A DNA stretch of 64,000 nt, taken from contig JAINUG010000054.1 of assembly GCA_029706075.1 (NCBI GenBank), positions 4,687,074-4,751,073 on the forward strand. The letters run 5' to 3'. Made by a program: the position numbers and the translations under genes. The stretch comes from Aldrovandia affinis (Eukaryota > Chordata > Actinopteri > Notacanthiformes > Halosauridae). This document shows positions 32,764 to 44,935 of this stretch, piece by piece (the first letter of the stretch is position 1; each line of letters begins with the position of its first letter). Under the pieces are notes generated by a model. That model was given only the letters and a program-made list of their open reading frames with translations. It had not been told where the DNA came from and did no database searches.

Positions 32764-34548
32764 TGTGACGCTGCCCATGCTAGCAGACCTTCAGACTACA
32801 TGGCCGGGAGAGGACTGTGGATCAAGGTGCCCAACAGTCACACAAGAGGCCTAAGAAATGGGACCGTTTCTGGCCTCCCCCTAGTACTCGCTGGAACAGC
32901 CTGCCTCCCCCCGCTCCAGTGTGCCGAGCTGTTCTCTTTTGGGGCTGCAGCTGATTTATAGCTGGAAAGCTAGGTAGAGATTTTCCACGTGGCGTCCCAG
33001 CTAGAGCCTTCCTTTTTAAAAAAGAAAAAACAGGATCTGGCAAAGCCTTGGTGTAGTCGCGTCTGTTTAATAACCTCTTTTCTTCAGAGCTGAGAGCGGG
33101 CTCGCAGCCAGCTGAAATAAAAGAGAAAATGCACAGGGGTGAATTTTCCTCTCCCACAGATATCAGCTCTGCGGATGGGAGAAAAACATCTCTGTTTGAA
33201 ATGAAATCACCTTTGGTTTACGAAACAAACAAACAACAACAAAAAATGACCGACTACCGACAAGTCTCCCAAGTGTATGCTGGGATGTTTCTTTTTCACG
33301 CGTCTTTTTGTGTGTGCGTTTTCCGCTTGTGCCAGGGGGCAGGCGAACGCAAAGGGGGGAAGAGCGTAGACGTAGAGCTGCTGCTACTAGAGCGGACGCG
33401 GCACACTTCACATTCCATGGAGCGTGTGATCTAGGCCGGTTGTTCTATATCTATGGTGTGAACTCTCTCCCACTTCAGAAGAAGTACATTGAGCGCTGAG
33501 AATGCTCCATCTGGGGTGGGGGGGGCAAGCTTGGGAGACCACATGGTCCACATTCCTAAAACACAACATGGGAAGCCAAAGGATGGTGGTGGGATTTTTG
33601 ATACTTGGGAAATATTACCTGCCCACGCATTCATGCTTTGTAATGACAGGTTGTCCAGTTGGTATTTGTGATTATAATCCTATTTTGTGGTCAACAGAGT
33701 TTACATTTTTTATTTAATTGGGGCATTCGTAGCTTTCTTAGGTTGTTAATATTTCATATTCCTGTGAGCAAATTCCACAACACCCACACTCATATATACT
33801 AAAGAGTATTTATATTGAGCAAACGTTTTCAAACAAATGTTGTCTAAATAGATAAACTGCTGTGTATTGTGAGTCCATGCATTGCATGATAATGCGTAAC
33901 CATGCCTAGTTCATGTTAATTGGGCACAAACAGTGTTTTCAAATGCTTGTGATAGACAGACAGATTCCTTTCTGGGAAATTTTACTGATTGACATTTTTC
34001 AGAGGGAGGTTGAACTAATAATCCATGTTAACCAGTACCTTAGCACCTCTAATGTCCATTTCCTTTGCAAAGAAAAATGACACACAACTAATACAATGCC
34101 AGCGAATTATATCACAAAAGCTGAATTATATCACTGGATTATAACTAGTGCCCTCTGTGTGATCACCTTCTGGCAAAGGCCTCAGGCCCAGAATAGCAAA
34201 CAGCACGAACTGATAATTGGCTAAGTGTTTCGGTCATGTCGCTACTAAACGCACTCTTGGAGTCGACGATCTCCAAGTAAGATCTTGCAGAAAATTCCAA
34301 TCCCCTTTACAGCACCACAAATGTAGCTCCAGGCGTTGTGTGTTTACCTCGGTTCATTTCAGTTTTTTTAACTGAAGCTGGTCCTTCTGCAACACCTCCC
34401 TTCGCCCCCCCCCTAAAAAGTAGGACGCGTCCAAATAGGACATGATTTTCGTCATGCTCGGGAAAGGCACACATTTCCACGTGCACTTCCACACGCATTT
34501 CCACTCCAATTTACTACAAATAAAGCTTATCCATTCTACAGCATTGCA
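32764..34548. other. Non-coding DNA
   Basis: About 1.8 kb of mixed DNA. A purine run (AAAAAAGAAAAAACAGGA) lies near 33017. Frames are short, overlapping and unsupported. Confidence 0.45.
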
Positions 34549-34722
34549 TGCTGGAATCAATTCAATCAACCTTTGTCCTTAGCATTGACTTGCAAAGAAT
34601 CGCAAGTGTTTTTCTTCGCAAACATACTTTGGCGATATTAGCCTTCGCCAACTGTTTGTGAGAGAAAAAAAACACCCCTTGCATTCATTTGTCAAAGTCA
34701 AGATGTTGATTGAGTCCAGGCC
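34549..34722. mobile_element. Palindromic MITE, GGCCTGGATTC family
   Basis: The left arm reads GCTGGAATCAATTCAATCAA then CTTTGTCCTTAGCATTGACT. The right arm reads GTCAAAGTCAAGATGTTGAT then TGAGTCCAGGCC. The central part contains TTCGCAAACATACTTTGGCG and, inverted, CGCCAACTGTTTGTGAGAG. About 174 bp, non-coding. Confidence 0.75.
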
Positions 34723-35110
34723 ACTGTTCGCACTGCTGGCGTTATGGTTGGTTCGCTCCCTTTTTTCGGCTGGAGTCATACAGTAGGTCGAGGAAGAGAA
34801 GACGGAGCCTAAGTGAATACAGCTCCGTTAATCCTAAATGACTCCAGATGCTCGGAAATTGAAACGCCAATCTCGGGAGGAAAGGAGCAAGACACCCCCG
34901 CCGCTCCTCTCAGTTTCAAAGACGAACGCCGAAATCCGCCCACCTGCTCCGCGTTTCACCTGTGTGTGACGCCTGGAGCCGAACGCCAGGCCGAACGCCA
35001 GTGAGCCCCTTGCACTGCGCGCGCGGGTTAAAAAAGGCGCTCGGGTTTTTCGAGACGCAACAAAGGGGTTAACGTTCCGACAGTCGGAAAACGGAGGAGA
35101 GCTGCTTTTG
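34723..35110. other. CpG-rich block, island candidate
   Basis: From about 34780, CpG density is clearly higher than in flanking DNA, including GCGCGCGGG near 35020. A small direct repeat of CCGAACGCCAG lies at 34979-35001. No TATA-linked start or splice donor stands out. It could be a promoter for an unseen transcript. Confidence 0.35.
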
Positions 35111-35770
35111 TGCTCAGGCGATCCGGTTACAAGAATATGAGATGGAAAAAAAATGGACAAAAAACAGTAAGACGTGCTACGGAGGCAATCTTATTTCCAA
35201 AGTCCTACTCAGAACGAGGCCGAAATGCTGTCCTGCCAGGGGAGGGCGATTTAGAGCACCAGGGATTCTTTTCCTTTTTTTTTTTTTCCTCTCAGGTTTT
35301 TCTTTCTCTCCCCTTCATTCCACAATTCCTGATAGTAAAATGTTTAGTTTTTTTAAATGCTGCAACAGTATTATTTCACCATTTGGGGAGGTAGAATTCT
35401 GTCAGGGCGTTGCTGCTATGCGGGGCATAAAAGTTTTGTTCTTTGACTCTTAGGAGGTTTTAGTTTTGGGGGAGGGTGGGGGGCCATTAAATGCAAGAAG
35501 AAACGCATCGTGCTGCTACCTGGAGTGTTTTAATCTAGTCCTAGGGACACTTTCCTGCAAAACATTTGAACCATCTCAGTGAAGATCTGTGTAAACATTC
35601 TGAGCTGAATGAAAACCCCTGTGTTGTTAACGGGTTTGCTAGTGCTATCTGATGAAAGGCGCATATGTTTACATTGAAATCTTACTCTGAGTGCAGACTG
35701 ACAGATGGAGAGAGTCCCCACCCTTCAGACATTGCCCCTTTGCACCACATATACCCCCCATACGCACAAA
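35111..35770. other. Non-coding DNA
   Basis: About 660 bp with a T-run at about 35273-35287. Nothing recognised. Confidence 0.45.
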
Positions 35771-36163
35771 GACAGACAGACATGCACACACACACACAGA
35801 CACACACAGGCACAATTGCATACACAGACACATGCATGCCCATGCATCCATGCATGCATACACACACACATTTGCACACACGCATGCACACACACACAAA
35901 CCTGTATGCACACACGTGCTAGTATACGCACTTCTGTACATATACAGTTGCATACAGACGGACAGGCACACCCACACACATGAACACACACACACACACA
36001 CAGACTTGCACATGCACCGATGTGTACAAAGACAGACAGACACACCCACGCACGCATGCAAACACTTGCTCACACATGCACGCGCATACGCACACATGCA
36101 CACATGCACGCACATACGCGCGCACTGACACACGCATGGATGCGCACGTGCACGCACACACTT
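35771..36163. repeat. Imperfect CA-rich simple repeat region
   Basis: About 390 bp of (CA)n and ACACGCATG-type variants. It gives long false frames on both strands rich in His-Thr or Cys-Val. No gene is present. Confidence 0.9.
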
Positions 36164-36894
36164 CCTAGCAGACTGTGTGTCTTAGTCTCTCGGGGGCCAT
36201 TAGTCAGCTTCCACATCTGGGGCGAACACCAAAACCCACCACTGTCCCTCCCCTCCTCCCCTGTGCAGTCAGCGGCTCCGGATTGGAGGCCAAAAGAAAA
36301 CCGTTACTTGTATATTGTGTCCATTCCTATGAGCACGTTAAGCTCCCAGCCGATATACTCTTAAGGTGTGGTCAGTGTCTGTGTTGCTGGCATAGGCAAT
36401 CATGTTCCTTTGTGATTGGTAATTGCTCTCCTGTCATCTTAGAACAGCAGCTCCAGTTTCCCCTTTCCCTCTCTGGCCCTGAGCAGTCTCTCCTAGGAGG
36501 GCACAGGTGGGAGTGGGGGTTGGGGCGGGGCAGGGTGGAGTGAGGTAAGGTGTGTCCGCTTCACTGTGGAGTGAGCTGTGGAGCCAAAGTAGCGTAACGG
36601 GGGTGTTTTGGGGGAGGGGTTCGAGGGCGTATTGTGACTGAGGAACTTGAGCTATGCGCCAGGCAGGTAGGGACAGGCAGATAAGAGGGAGAGCGAGCAA
36701 GTAAGACAGAGAGAGAGAGAGAGAGAGATATTTTGAGCAGGAAAGACAGCAAGAAAGGGAGAGAGATAGAGAGATATTTTTATCAGTAAGACTCTGATTC
36801 ATTCTACAGTTTTAGATTTTGCCTCTTTTCCACAGCATTCCGTGTTATGATGATGAATAAACAAGTGTGTGTGGTGATTTGCAATTTATACATT
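36164..36894. other. Non-coding DNA
   Basis: About 730 bp with GA-rich patches at 36710-36730 and 36757-36774. No supported exon. Confidence 0.45.
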
Positions 36895-37165
<271 letters not shown>

Positions 37166-38157
37166 TGGTGAGGTCTGAGCTAGGAGGGAAGGAGGGAGAA
37201 CCGCAGCCTGAAGCCTGGTCCATGCTCCACTTTCTGGGTTTAAAGAGTCGCTGGGTGTGGCCTGCCTCTCCAGCCTAACCACCCCGGCCTGTCATTGAGG
37301 TCTATGGGTGAGGCACTCTGCCATTCACATGGAGCGTGTGGGGGCATTAGGCTGTCTGAAGCCCTCTCATTCTCCCAGAGTAAATCTCTTCTGCTCTTCC
37401 CGCAGGACAGTGCATCCAGGAGCACCAACCCAGCCTTTTCCCCGCTCTGTGTCTACAGTGTTACAGCGTATTAGGATGCATTCTTTTTTCTTTTGCAGCT
37501 CAGACATATTTTCAAGAGCAGATTTGGTTTCATTTGTTTGGTTGTCTCTCCCACCCCCCACACCACCCCAACCCATCCCCGTCCCCCGTCCTCCATGTTG
37601 TCTCAGTGGAGGTGACCATTAGGAATGGACAAGATGGGGGCTGGGGGCTCCTCTTTAAAAAGAGAGGGTTGTCTGGTGAAGCTCTTCCCTGAAGAATGTT
37701 GCCTGCTCACTGTCCCAACATGTCAGGGTGATGGGGGGGGAGGGGCTTCATCCAGTCCAATGAGGCTCCTCTGCCCTCTCTACCTTTGCTGTTTGAAGTG
37801 AATTTGAAGTGAAAGACGGCCTTAGCGTGCCATGCGCATGCGTTTGCGGCAACACGCACGCGACCACAGAGATGCAGATGGATCCCTGGCTAAATGCGTC
37901 AGGTCTAGCTCGACGCTTTGGGCTTTATGTGTCGGACGCCGTTGCCTGGGCGATGTGCCTTGCTGGGCTCATGCCATCAGTGGCGTTTCAGTTTAGACTT
38001 CAAGTTAAAAAATGTATTTCATATGACCTCTGAACCTTCTGCCACATGCCTGTGGTGTCATTTACATGCTTTATGACATTTACCACGTTTACCGCTCATC
38101 CCTACCAACAAACTCCGTGCAGGGGCAAGAATATTTGTACATAACATAGCACAAGTA
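37166..38157. other. Non-coding DNA
   Basis: About 1 kb of unique-looking sequence. A short open segment after CTTCCCGCAG at 37395 lacks a usable donor. No recognised repeat. Confidence 0.45.
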
Positions 38158-38288
38158 ACATATGCCATTTAGCAGACGCTTTTATCCAAAGTGACTTTTT
38201 GAACACATACATTTTCAGTATAGGTGGCCCCAATGGGAATCGAACCCCCAACCTACACCATGCTCTGCCTACTGAGCCACACAGAACC
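38158..38288 (-). mobile_element. tRNA-derived SINE, reverse, GGTTCTGTGTGGCTCAG family
   Basis: Tail first (CATATGCCATTTAGCAGACG, CTTTTATCC), then the reversed B box in GGAATCGAACCCCC and the reversed head CTACTGAGCCACACAGAACC. It matches the 25605 copy in the opposite orientation. Confidence 0.85.
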
Positions 38289-38290
38289 AG

Positions 38291-38610
38291 TTATTTTTTA
38301 TTTTTTATTTGTTTTCTGATTTTATCCTGTTTTTCTCCCAATTTAGTAGCCAATTACACCCGCTATTTTCAGGTCAATCCCTCCCTCATAGTTTGCTGCC
38401 GTAGCCCTGTGACCGGCAGCGATGAAGGCGAAGTATCATCTCCTCCGAGACGGCACTCGCTAAGCTGGACCGACCGTAACTCCGGCACCCCAGAGCCACT
38501 CCTGTGCGCAGCGAAAGTCTTGTCGGCTTCCCTCCCCCCTCCCTGGGGTGGACAGCCAATTGCCGCCCCCAGTGGCACTCCCGGCCAGAGCCAACTCTTG
38601 GCTTGATTGC
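38291..38610 (-). mobile_element. Probable SINE, related to 15427-15753
   Basis: A T-rich left end (ATTTTTTATTTTTTATTTG), then TTCTCCCAATTTAGTAGCC, a CTCCGAGACGG segment and CCTGGGGTGGACAGCCAAT, which is shared with 15630-15650. The tRNA-like head at the right is not recognisable, so it seems truncated there. It lies directly against the SINE at 38158-38288. Confidence 0.65.
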
Positions 38611-38940
38611 CAGAATGTCTGTCATGCTCCTTAATAAAGAATATATAATGAGTAAAAGATTGTAGTTTGTATGGTATATCTTAGTTTATATCCATGGTTT
38701 TCACACATGGACTCATTGAGCACGGTGGCTTTCTGATCTGTGGACACTAACTCCCATTATTGAATTAAAATTGTTGTGAAATATATTCTACAATACAAAC
38801 ATAATTGCATCAATCAAGGTGTGGCAACAGTGAAAAGATTAGGCAAAATATTATAGTATGTGTCAAAATAATACTGTAGTCCTTATCTTTCAGACTTTAT
38901 ACATTACCATACATTTTTCTAGTTAACTATTTATCTTTAC
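38611..38940. other. AT-rich spacer
   Basis: About 330 bp of AT-rich DNA between two GC-rich repeat blocks. No signal seen. Confidence 0.55.
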
Positions 38941-39330
38941 TACCCAGCTGAAATGCCCAATTACGGCTGTCCCATCGCAGCAAGTCGGGAGACAGCAGAC
39001 CAGCATGCAGCTCCTCTGAAACTCGTACAGCCAGCTTCCGCTCCTTGTCACTCTGCACTCCACCGCGAGCCGCCAAGCGACCGCGCAGACGCCTGCACGT
39101 CCTACGCAGCTGCCTGCACGTCCTACGCAGCTGCCTGCACGTCCTACGCAGCTGCCTGCACGTCCAACGCAGCTGCCTGCACGTCCTACGCAGCTGGCGC
39201 AGGCAGGCGGTTGCTGCCCGATCGACCGGAGAGGTTCCGACCGACCGCCGATCAAAGCTCACCTCCCCATCTCATCGGCGCTGCGGCCAATCACGCATCG
39301 CCCCCGTGAGACTCTGGGCCGCAAGCAGCC
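38941..39330 (+). repeat. GC-rich SINE-like interspersed repeat
   Basis: It starts CCCAGCTGAAATGCCCAATT and continues with CTCCTCTGAAACTCGTACAG, recalling a fish SINE-like family. It contains five tandem 21-bp units (39091-39195). The family recall is from memory. No polymerase III boxes were identified. Confidence 0.5.
39091..39195 (+). repeat. 21-bp tandem repeat, five units
   Basis: Units start at 39091, 39112, 39133, 39154 and 39175, each GCCTGCACGTCC(T/A)ACGCAGC plus T. Only one base differs among them (unit 4), so the expansion is recent. Because the unit is 21 bp, all frames stay open and give repeating Cys-Leu-His-Val or Ala-Cys-Thr-Ser-Tyr peptides. Confidence 0.95.
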
Positions 39331-39786
39331 TATCAGCCTTGATACCTGGGGTGCGTCGCTGCGCCAGGAAGCAGCCCTTCAGCTGGACGGCCCGGCCGAG
39401 AGCCCCCGCTCACATTGCTCTTTCGTAAGGGTGCGTTCTGCCCCCTTTCTTTCCATACGGGGTGCCCCTGCAGTCTGCAGCGTTCCCGTGTTTTTCGCTG
39501 CTGGCCGCCACATGTTCCCTGATCAGACCGTGATCCTTCCCCTCGGATCCCACGTGCTCCTGGTCCTCGCGCTGGCTCCGCGCTCGCCATCTGGAAAAGG
39601 CATCGGGTCAAGGCTCGCCAGTCCCTTCCCATGATCCCTCAGCGCCTCGCCATCCACAGCCAATGGACTTAACAGCCGTGGTCTAACTTGAAGAGGCTGG
39701 TCCCCCGAAGCGCTGCACATTTGGACAGCATAAATGCACAGCCCCCCTTTTGTTTTGTAGTCTTAATAAAAGCAGTTAAAAAAAAA
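39331..39786 (+). other. GC-rich segment ending in AATAAA and an A-tract
   Basis: A GC-rich stretch next to the preceding repeat, ending AATAAA (39765-39770) and nine A residues at 39778-39786, then AT-rich DNA. This looks like the 3' end of a retroposed transcript or of a composite element. No protein match was recognised. Confidence 0.4.
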
Positions 39787-39903
39787 TATATAGGTACAGC
39801 ACACTGAACATTTTTAAAACTGCAATTGTAAACCTGTCGTGGATATTTACAGCATTACATTACAGTACTGAAGTAGAGCTTTGTTTTGAGGGAGAATGCC
39901 CTC

Positions 39904-39904
<1 letters not shown>
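39787..39904. other. AT-rich spacer
   Basis: Short AT-rich DNA between the A-tract and the following CT array. Nothing seen. Confidence 0.5.

Positions 39905-39966
<62 letters not shown>
39905..39966 (-). repeat. (CT)n microsatellite, about 60 bp
   Basis: Pure CT repeat of about 31 units followed by CACTCTTTCTGAC. Confidence 0.97.
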
Positions 39967-39972
<6 letters not shown>

Positions 39973-40984
39973 TTCTGACAAGTTACAACATGCATTAACA
40001 AATAACTTATGCTCATGACTTCCCATCATACAACACTGGACTCATTCAAAAGAGATGCTTTTTTCTGGAAAATATGGCTCTGTATTGTCATCGGGAGCCC
40101 TTATTGATTTAACATTCATTTGAGTTCCGGAACTGATCGGATACGCAAAAAAAATGTTGGGTTACAGCATGAATAATTTCGGGGCAAAACACCTACTGCA
40201 AGAGAAAGGCAGATTGAAACAGATTTGTCGATTTGTCGACTACAATTCTAACAACGGATTAATTAATTAATTTTTTAAAAAAGTGATCGCTTTATATTCA
40301 AAAGAAAGGGAGGCGTATACATAAAACTTGTAAATAGTTGTTTTCCATCGCCCTATTATTAAGATATTAATACAATAATATATACCCCCGTTTTCAGCCA
40401 TCGGGCATGCTAGGACCTGCGCCACAGCTCAAAACAAATATTGCGTTACTGAGAACGCGCGGCGATATGATCCTAGTCTATTTATAATCAGAATCATTAT
40501 CACGTTATCATTTGCACACAATGATAAATAGTTTGTCTCGGATCATGGAAATCGCATCATCATAAGAAGATAAGGATGTCTGAGCTGGACGTCAGCTGCT
40601 GAATTGTTTATATGAAACCCATTTCTCGTGATTTTCTCTGCATGTCAATATTTTCACAGCATTTGTTGTTGTGTATAAAAAGGACCGAGGTTGCGGTCAT
40701 TGTCTCAGAGACCGAGACTGCCAATAAGAAATATTCTAATAGTATTCCCTCAAAGCGTGTAAGACGTTGCAATCTAGGTGATCAGTGGAATGAATAAAGT
40801 TGACCTGAATAGCATGCAACTGCATTTTCAACAAAACAGCAGCAGCAGCAAAATGGCTGACCATAAAAGGTTACATCCAACTAAATACGATTTTAATCCA
40901 ATACGTAGTGTTACAAATGTATTTGCTGAGCCCATTTCAAGCAAAATTATTATCCGGTTAAACCGAAGCTGGATTGACCATTGC
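39967..40984. other. AT-rich unique stretch
   Basis: About 1 kb with no recognised repeat apart from a small CAG run at 40840-40851. Blocks such as GCATTTGTTGTTGTGTATAA look unique. It could hold regulatory elements, but I cannot show conservation. Confidence 0.4.
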
Positions 40985-41137
40985 AAATAAATGTCACACA
41001 GTTTGGCGAGGTCAACCATTCATCAAAATGAATTTGCCAAACTGTGCGAAGGAGAAAAGTACAGAAAAAATGTAAAGAAAAAAGACTTGCCTTTGTTTGC
41101 AAGTCAAAGTTAAGAACAATGTTGATTGAATCCAGGC
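40985..41137. mobile_element. Palindromic MITE, GGCCTGGATTC family (partial)
   Basis: It contains CACAGTTTGGCGAGG and, inverted, TTTGCCAAACTGTGCG, then CAAGTCAAAGTTAAGAACAA and TGTTGATTGAATCCAGGCC. The left outer arm is missing or unrecognisable. Confidence 0.7.
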
Positions 41138-42762
41138 CTCAGTACTGAGTTAGAATGAAAACAGAAATCCTGCTGCGGCCATTGGCATAGAGCATTAGCC
41201 TGATAATTTGGGTATGACAGTTGACCATATCTGTACCATCCAATATTTAAAGCTTTTGACAAAAAACGGAATGGTGGTTGACCATTTTCCCTCCAGTATA
41301 TGTCCTCCCTCCTTCAGCTGTTTCATGCCAGTTTCATTTTGTTTATATATTGTCTGTACTGTAAGTACTGTATTTGGACAAAGGGTACAGTGTGTATAAT
41401 TTCTCAATTCTGTAAACACCATTTACGGAATTTGAATCATGACTCAAATTGCCCAGAATATTGTTACTTAAGAGCTATAGTATTTTAAGGCACTGTAGGC
41501 CCTCATTTTCAGAATTACCTACCTGCTGGTTAAGCTTCTTCTTTTTTTGTATGAATCAGATCATTGTTACATTGCCACAGTCCTCTTCCCGTGTTTGTTA
41601 TCTGGGTTCAGAGCTCTGATTGTTTTTCGCCTTCTAATCGCATTCTAATTAAGATGATGTCACGATGCTCACATTTTAACCACATTCTAATCACATTCTT
41701 ACCACATTCATGAAAGCAATAGGAGACTATAACGCGGATTTATCAGCAGCTCCTCTGTGCTGTCCTTGGCTCTTGTCGATAAGCGCTTGCAGCTACGTTT
41801 ATTATAATTCATTACGAATATTTATATATCTGCCAAATGTCCCTATCCAAGGCGAATAATAGAGCATTAGAGAAAGGAGCAGAGTTTACCCAGAAATGCA
41901 GACCCCTTCCCCTCTCCTCCAAGAAATGTAGGTTAATGGCCACAGGTTGAGCGCTCTTCTGGAAAGACACTGGTTATTACAAGCTTTGGGGACTAAATGA
42001 GTATTTAGGTGGCACTGCACTAGGTGCCTGAGTGAAGTGGTGTTAATTGTAACTATTGTATTTGTCCCGAGAGGATGATGGGGCTTACGCCATCCACACA
42101 TGATATTATCTCCAGGTGAACATTATCATTCCTGCATAAGTATACCAGTCAGGGCTGATGAGAACACTCACCTGCTCTCAGGCCTCCGTTCTTGGCTGTT
42201 GCAATGCTGCCGAGTGGCATTTCCTTTTGGCCCGAGACCAAGCCTCCCGCCATCTTGCCTTGTGGCAGGGCTTTTTCAAACGCCGTTTGCTGCTTGTGGT
42301 TTCAGAGTGTGCGCAATGGGTGTTACGGGGCGACACACCAGGCAGATTAGGACTGATCTTGAAATGTTTTATTGTTTTTTTTCTTTTTTTGGTTGCACCG
42401 CGACAGTATGACAGATTGTATTTTGGTGTTTGCACTTTCTAATGCATAACTACTCTGTACTTCTCTGAAAGCCATCTCCTTCCCTCTCTCTATTACTCAA
42501 ACCAGAGCATGTCTCAGCCTATTATTATCAACACAGTGAAACACATTACAATCAGGAGCCATGGACCATAATAATGACCAGATATTCACTCGTGAATCAG
42601 ACTCGTGTTTTACAGCTTTCTGCTGTCAGCATATCTCTGTTTTGAGATACACTTACTTTTATTTGCAAGACAATTTGTAATTGTGGTGATTGTGGAGCTG
42701 TGTGGGGAAGGTTGGGGCTGGCACCTCTAACCTGGGCACAACAGCTGCTTCCCCAGTGCCTC

Positions 42763-42765
<3 letters not shown>
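41138..42765. other. Non-coding DNA
   Basis: About 1.6 kb. A direct repeat of CACATTCT(A/T) words occurs at 41670-41710. The stretch TATCTGCCAAATGTCC near 41829 may be a worn SINE tail. No supported gene. Confidence 0.45.

Positions 42766-42837
<72 letters not shown>
42766..42837 (+). repeat. (GT)n microsatellite, about 70 bp
   Basis: Pure GT repeat followed by imperfect GT-rich sequence to about 42925. Confidence 0.97.
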
Positions 42838-42929
42838 TTGTGTTTGTGCATGTGTGTGTCTGTGTGTATACATGGTTGTGTGTGTTTGTGTGATTGGGTT
42901 TGTGTGTGTGTGTTGTCTGTTGTGTTTGT

Positions 42930-43041
42930 TGTAGGTGTGTGTAAGAGAGCACACTCATGTGTGTGTATGTGTGTTTATATGTGTGAGAGAGCACACACAT
43001 GTGTGTGTATGTGTGTTTGTGTGTGTGAGAGAGAGCACATG

Positions 43042-43075
<34 letters not shown>

Positions 43076-43230
43076 CGAGCACACGTATGTGTGTGTATTG
43101 TGTGTTTGTGTGTGTGAGCGAGCACACGCATGTGTGTGTATGTGTGTTTGTGTTTGTGTGTGTGTGAGAGCACGTGCATATGTGTGTATGTGTGTGTGTG
43201 TGTGAGCGAGCACACGCATGTGTGTTTATG
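42930..43230 (+). repeat. GT-rich minisatellite with GAGCGAGCACACGCATG units
   Basis: Seven units built on AGAG(A)GCACAC-CATG followed by GT-rich filler, with unit starts near 42945, 42985, 43027, 43073, 43116, 43166 and 43204. Spacing is about 40-50 bp. It is higher-order than a simple GT repeat. Confidence 0.85.
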
Positions 43231-44189
43231 TGCTGTGAGCTGACTCACCTTAAAATCATTACTTGCTTATATGCCTTTCTCACTCTCCCTCTCTCTGCTC
43301 TCTAGTCTCACCTCCCCCTCCCTCTCCCTCCTTCCCCCTGTCATCCCTCCATCCATTGGCACGGCACGTCTCCGTGTGTCACTCCCCGCATCTCTGCAGA
43401 AAATAAATGTCATTACTCCAGAGAAATTGACACATATACAGCACATGTTTTGGGTAGACAGCCCCAGCTCTGAATCACGCCCATGTCCTCTCTACCATTA
43501 AAAGATTAACTCAAGTTGAAGCTGAAAGACCTGAAATAACTGAAGATCCTTAAATGACATCTTGAGCTCAAACAGGGCCGATGAATTGCAGAGAGCGGTA
43601 CGCCCCATTATTTAAACGCAATGTTCAAGTGCCCCCGGTTTTCGGGACAGTGTAACTTTTCCTTATTTGACGGAAAAAAAAACGAGTGACTGGATAGAGG
43701 ACAAGTTGTGCACTCAGCTCCAGCCAGGAGAAAGAAACAGTCACCACTTTTCACGACCTCAAACTTTAACGCTCGGCCTAAATTGCAATGGGGACTCTCT
43801 GGTTTTCGTTTAAAAATACACAGTGAGGGAGTCACATTCAATTTGGCTCCACACAAGTGCGTATTTTCGAAAACCATCATCGGTTGCCATAAATATAACT
43901 GAATCAGGTGTGGAAAACAATATTTTTAGAATTCAGGGCTGGTGTGTTCAAGATAAGTACAACTATGCTTTACCTTGTGCTTTTTTATGTGGCGCATGCA
44001 AAGGCTTTGGTGAAATAGAGAAGCTAGAACGTTCAACATGAGGTTTGCTTGCTCTGCAAAGTTTAGCAGAGAGGCTGAGGATCGTCTGACGCTTTCAATA
44101 AAAACAAAGACGCTTATAAAAGCTTGTATTTGAGGCCAATGAATAGATGCAGCCTGAAATAATTCACTAAAAAAGGAGGAGGGAACACA
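43231..44189. other. Non-coding DNA
   Basis: About 960 bp, CT-rich at 43280-43345 and then mixed. No recognised gene or repeat. Confidence 0.45.
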
Positions 44190-44560
44190 AGCTCAAATGA
44201 GTACTTCCTCTGACGGGCCCAGATAGTTCAGCCCCGATAACTGTAACTCCAGCGCAAGCCTGGCTCCTGCACAACGCTGGCGACGGCATAAATGATAATT
44301 ACCCTTCGATACTGCACACGGGCTCAGTCGCCCACGGCGAAAACAGCGGGGCGAACAATGTGCTCGCTGTGCGCTCGCCCTGACGCACTGCAGCGGGGGG
44401 GCGCAGTTTACGGCTTAAATGCGCGTCGCACCTGCAGGGTACCCCAGGGGAGGCCTGTAAAGTATAGGACACCCATCAGGAGCCCCCCGAATGCTTAATC
44501 GCCCCGCGGGGTGGACCCCTGTTAGCCCGGGGACGGGAAAAATGAGCGCTGCAGGGTGGG
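44190..44560. other. CpG-rich block, island candidate
   Basis: CpG is frequent at about 44270-44540 (for example CTCGCTGTGCGCTCGCC). AT-rich words TAAATGATAATTACC at 44290-44304 sit inside it. It may be a promoter or enhancer island. No exon could be tied to it. Confidence 0.35.
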
Positions 44561-44831
44561 ATCCCTTGTAGATCGCTCCCACGGCTCCACGCAGGCCCCA
44601 TGGCTCCTCCTACCGCCCACCCCCCACCCACCCCCCACTGAGGGCCCCCATCTCTTTTCGTTCTCCTCTCAGAGTTCTCCCCAGGGCTTTCGGCTTTCTA
44701 TCCCTCCCTTCGCTCTCGTTCCCTCTCTCTCACTCTTCTCCCCATCTTTCGCTCTCTCTTTCTCCCCCCTCTCTTTCCCTCTCGCTCTATCTCTTTCTCC
44801 CTGCTCTCTCTCTCTCTCTCTCTCTCTCCCT

Positions 44832-44872
<41 letters not shown>

Positions 44873-44935
44873 GCTCTCTCTCAATCTCTCTCTCTCACTC
44901 TCCCTGATCTCTCTCTCTCTCTCTCTTGGCTTTGG
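44561..44935. repeat. CT-rich simple repeat block
   Basis: C-rich then CT-rich sequence, with (CT)n runs at about 44805-44828, 44834-44862 and 44910-44927. Long Leu-Ser or Arg-Glu frames here are artefacts. Confidence 0.9.

Noticed and set aside
35669-36364. Long His-Thr-rich and Cys-Val-rich frames
   Set aside because: They are products of the CA-rich simple repeat on both strands.
37395-37466. Exon after the CTTCCCGCAG acceptor
   Set aside because: No usable donor at the end of the open part and no recognisable peptide.
42597-43248. 186-codon His-Thr frame and partners
   Set aside because: They are translations of the GT/CA array and minisatellite.
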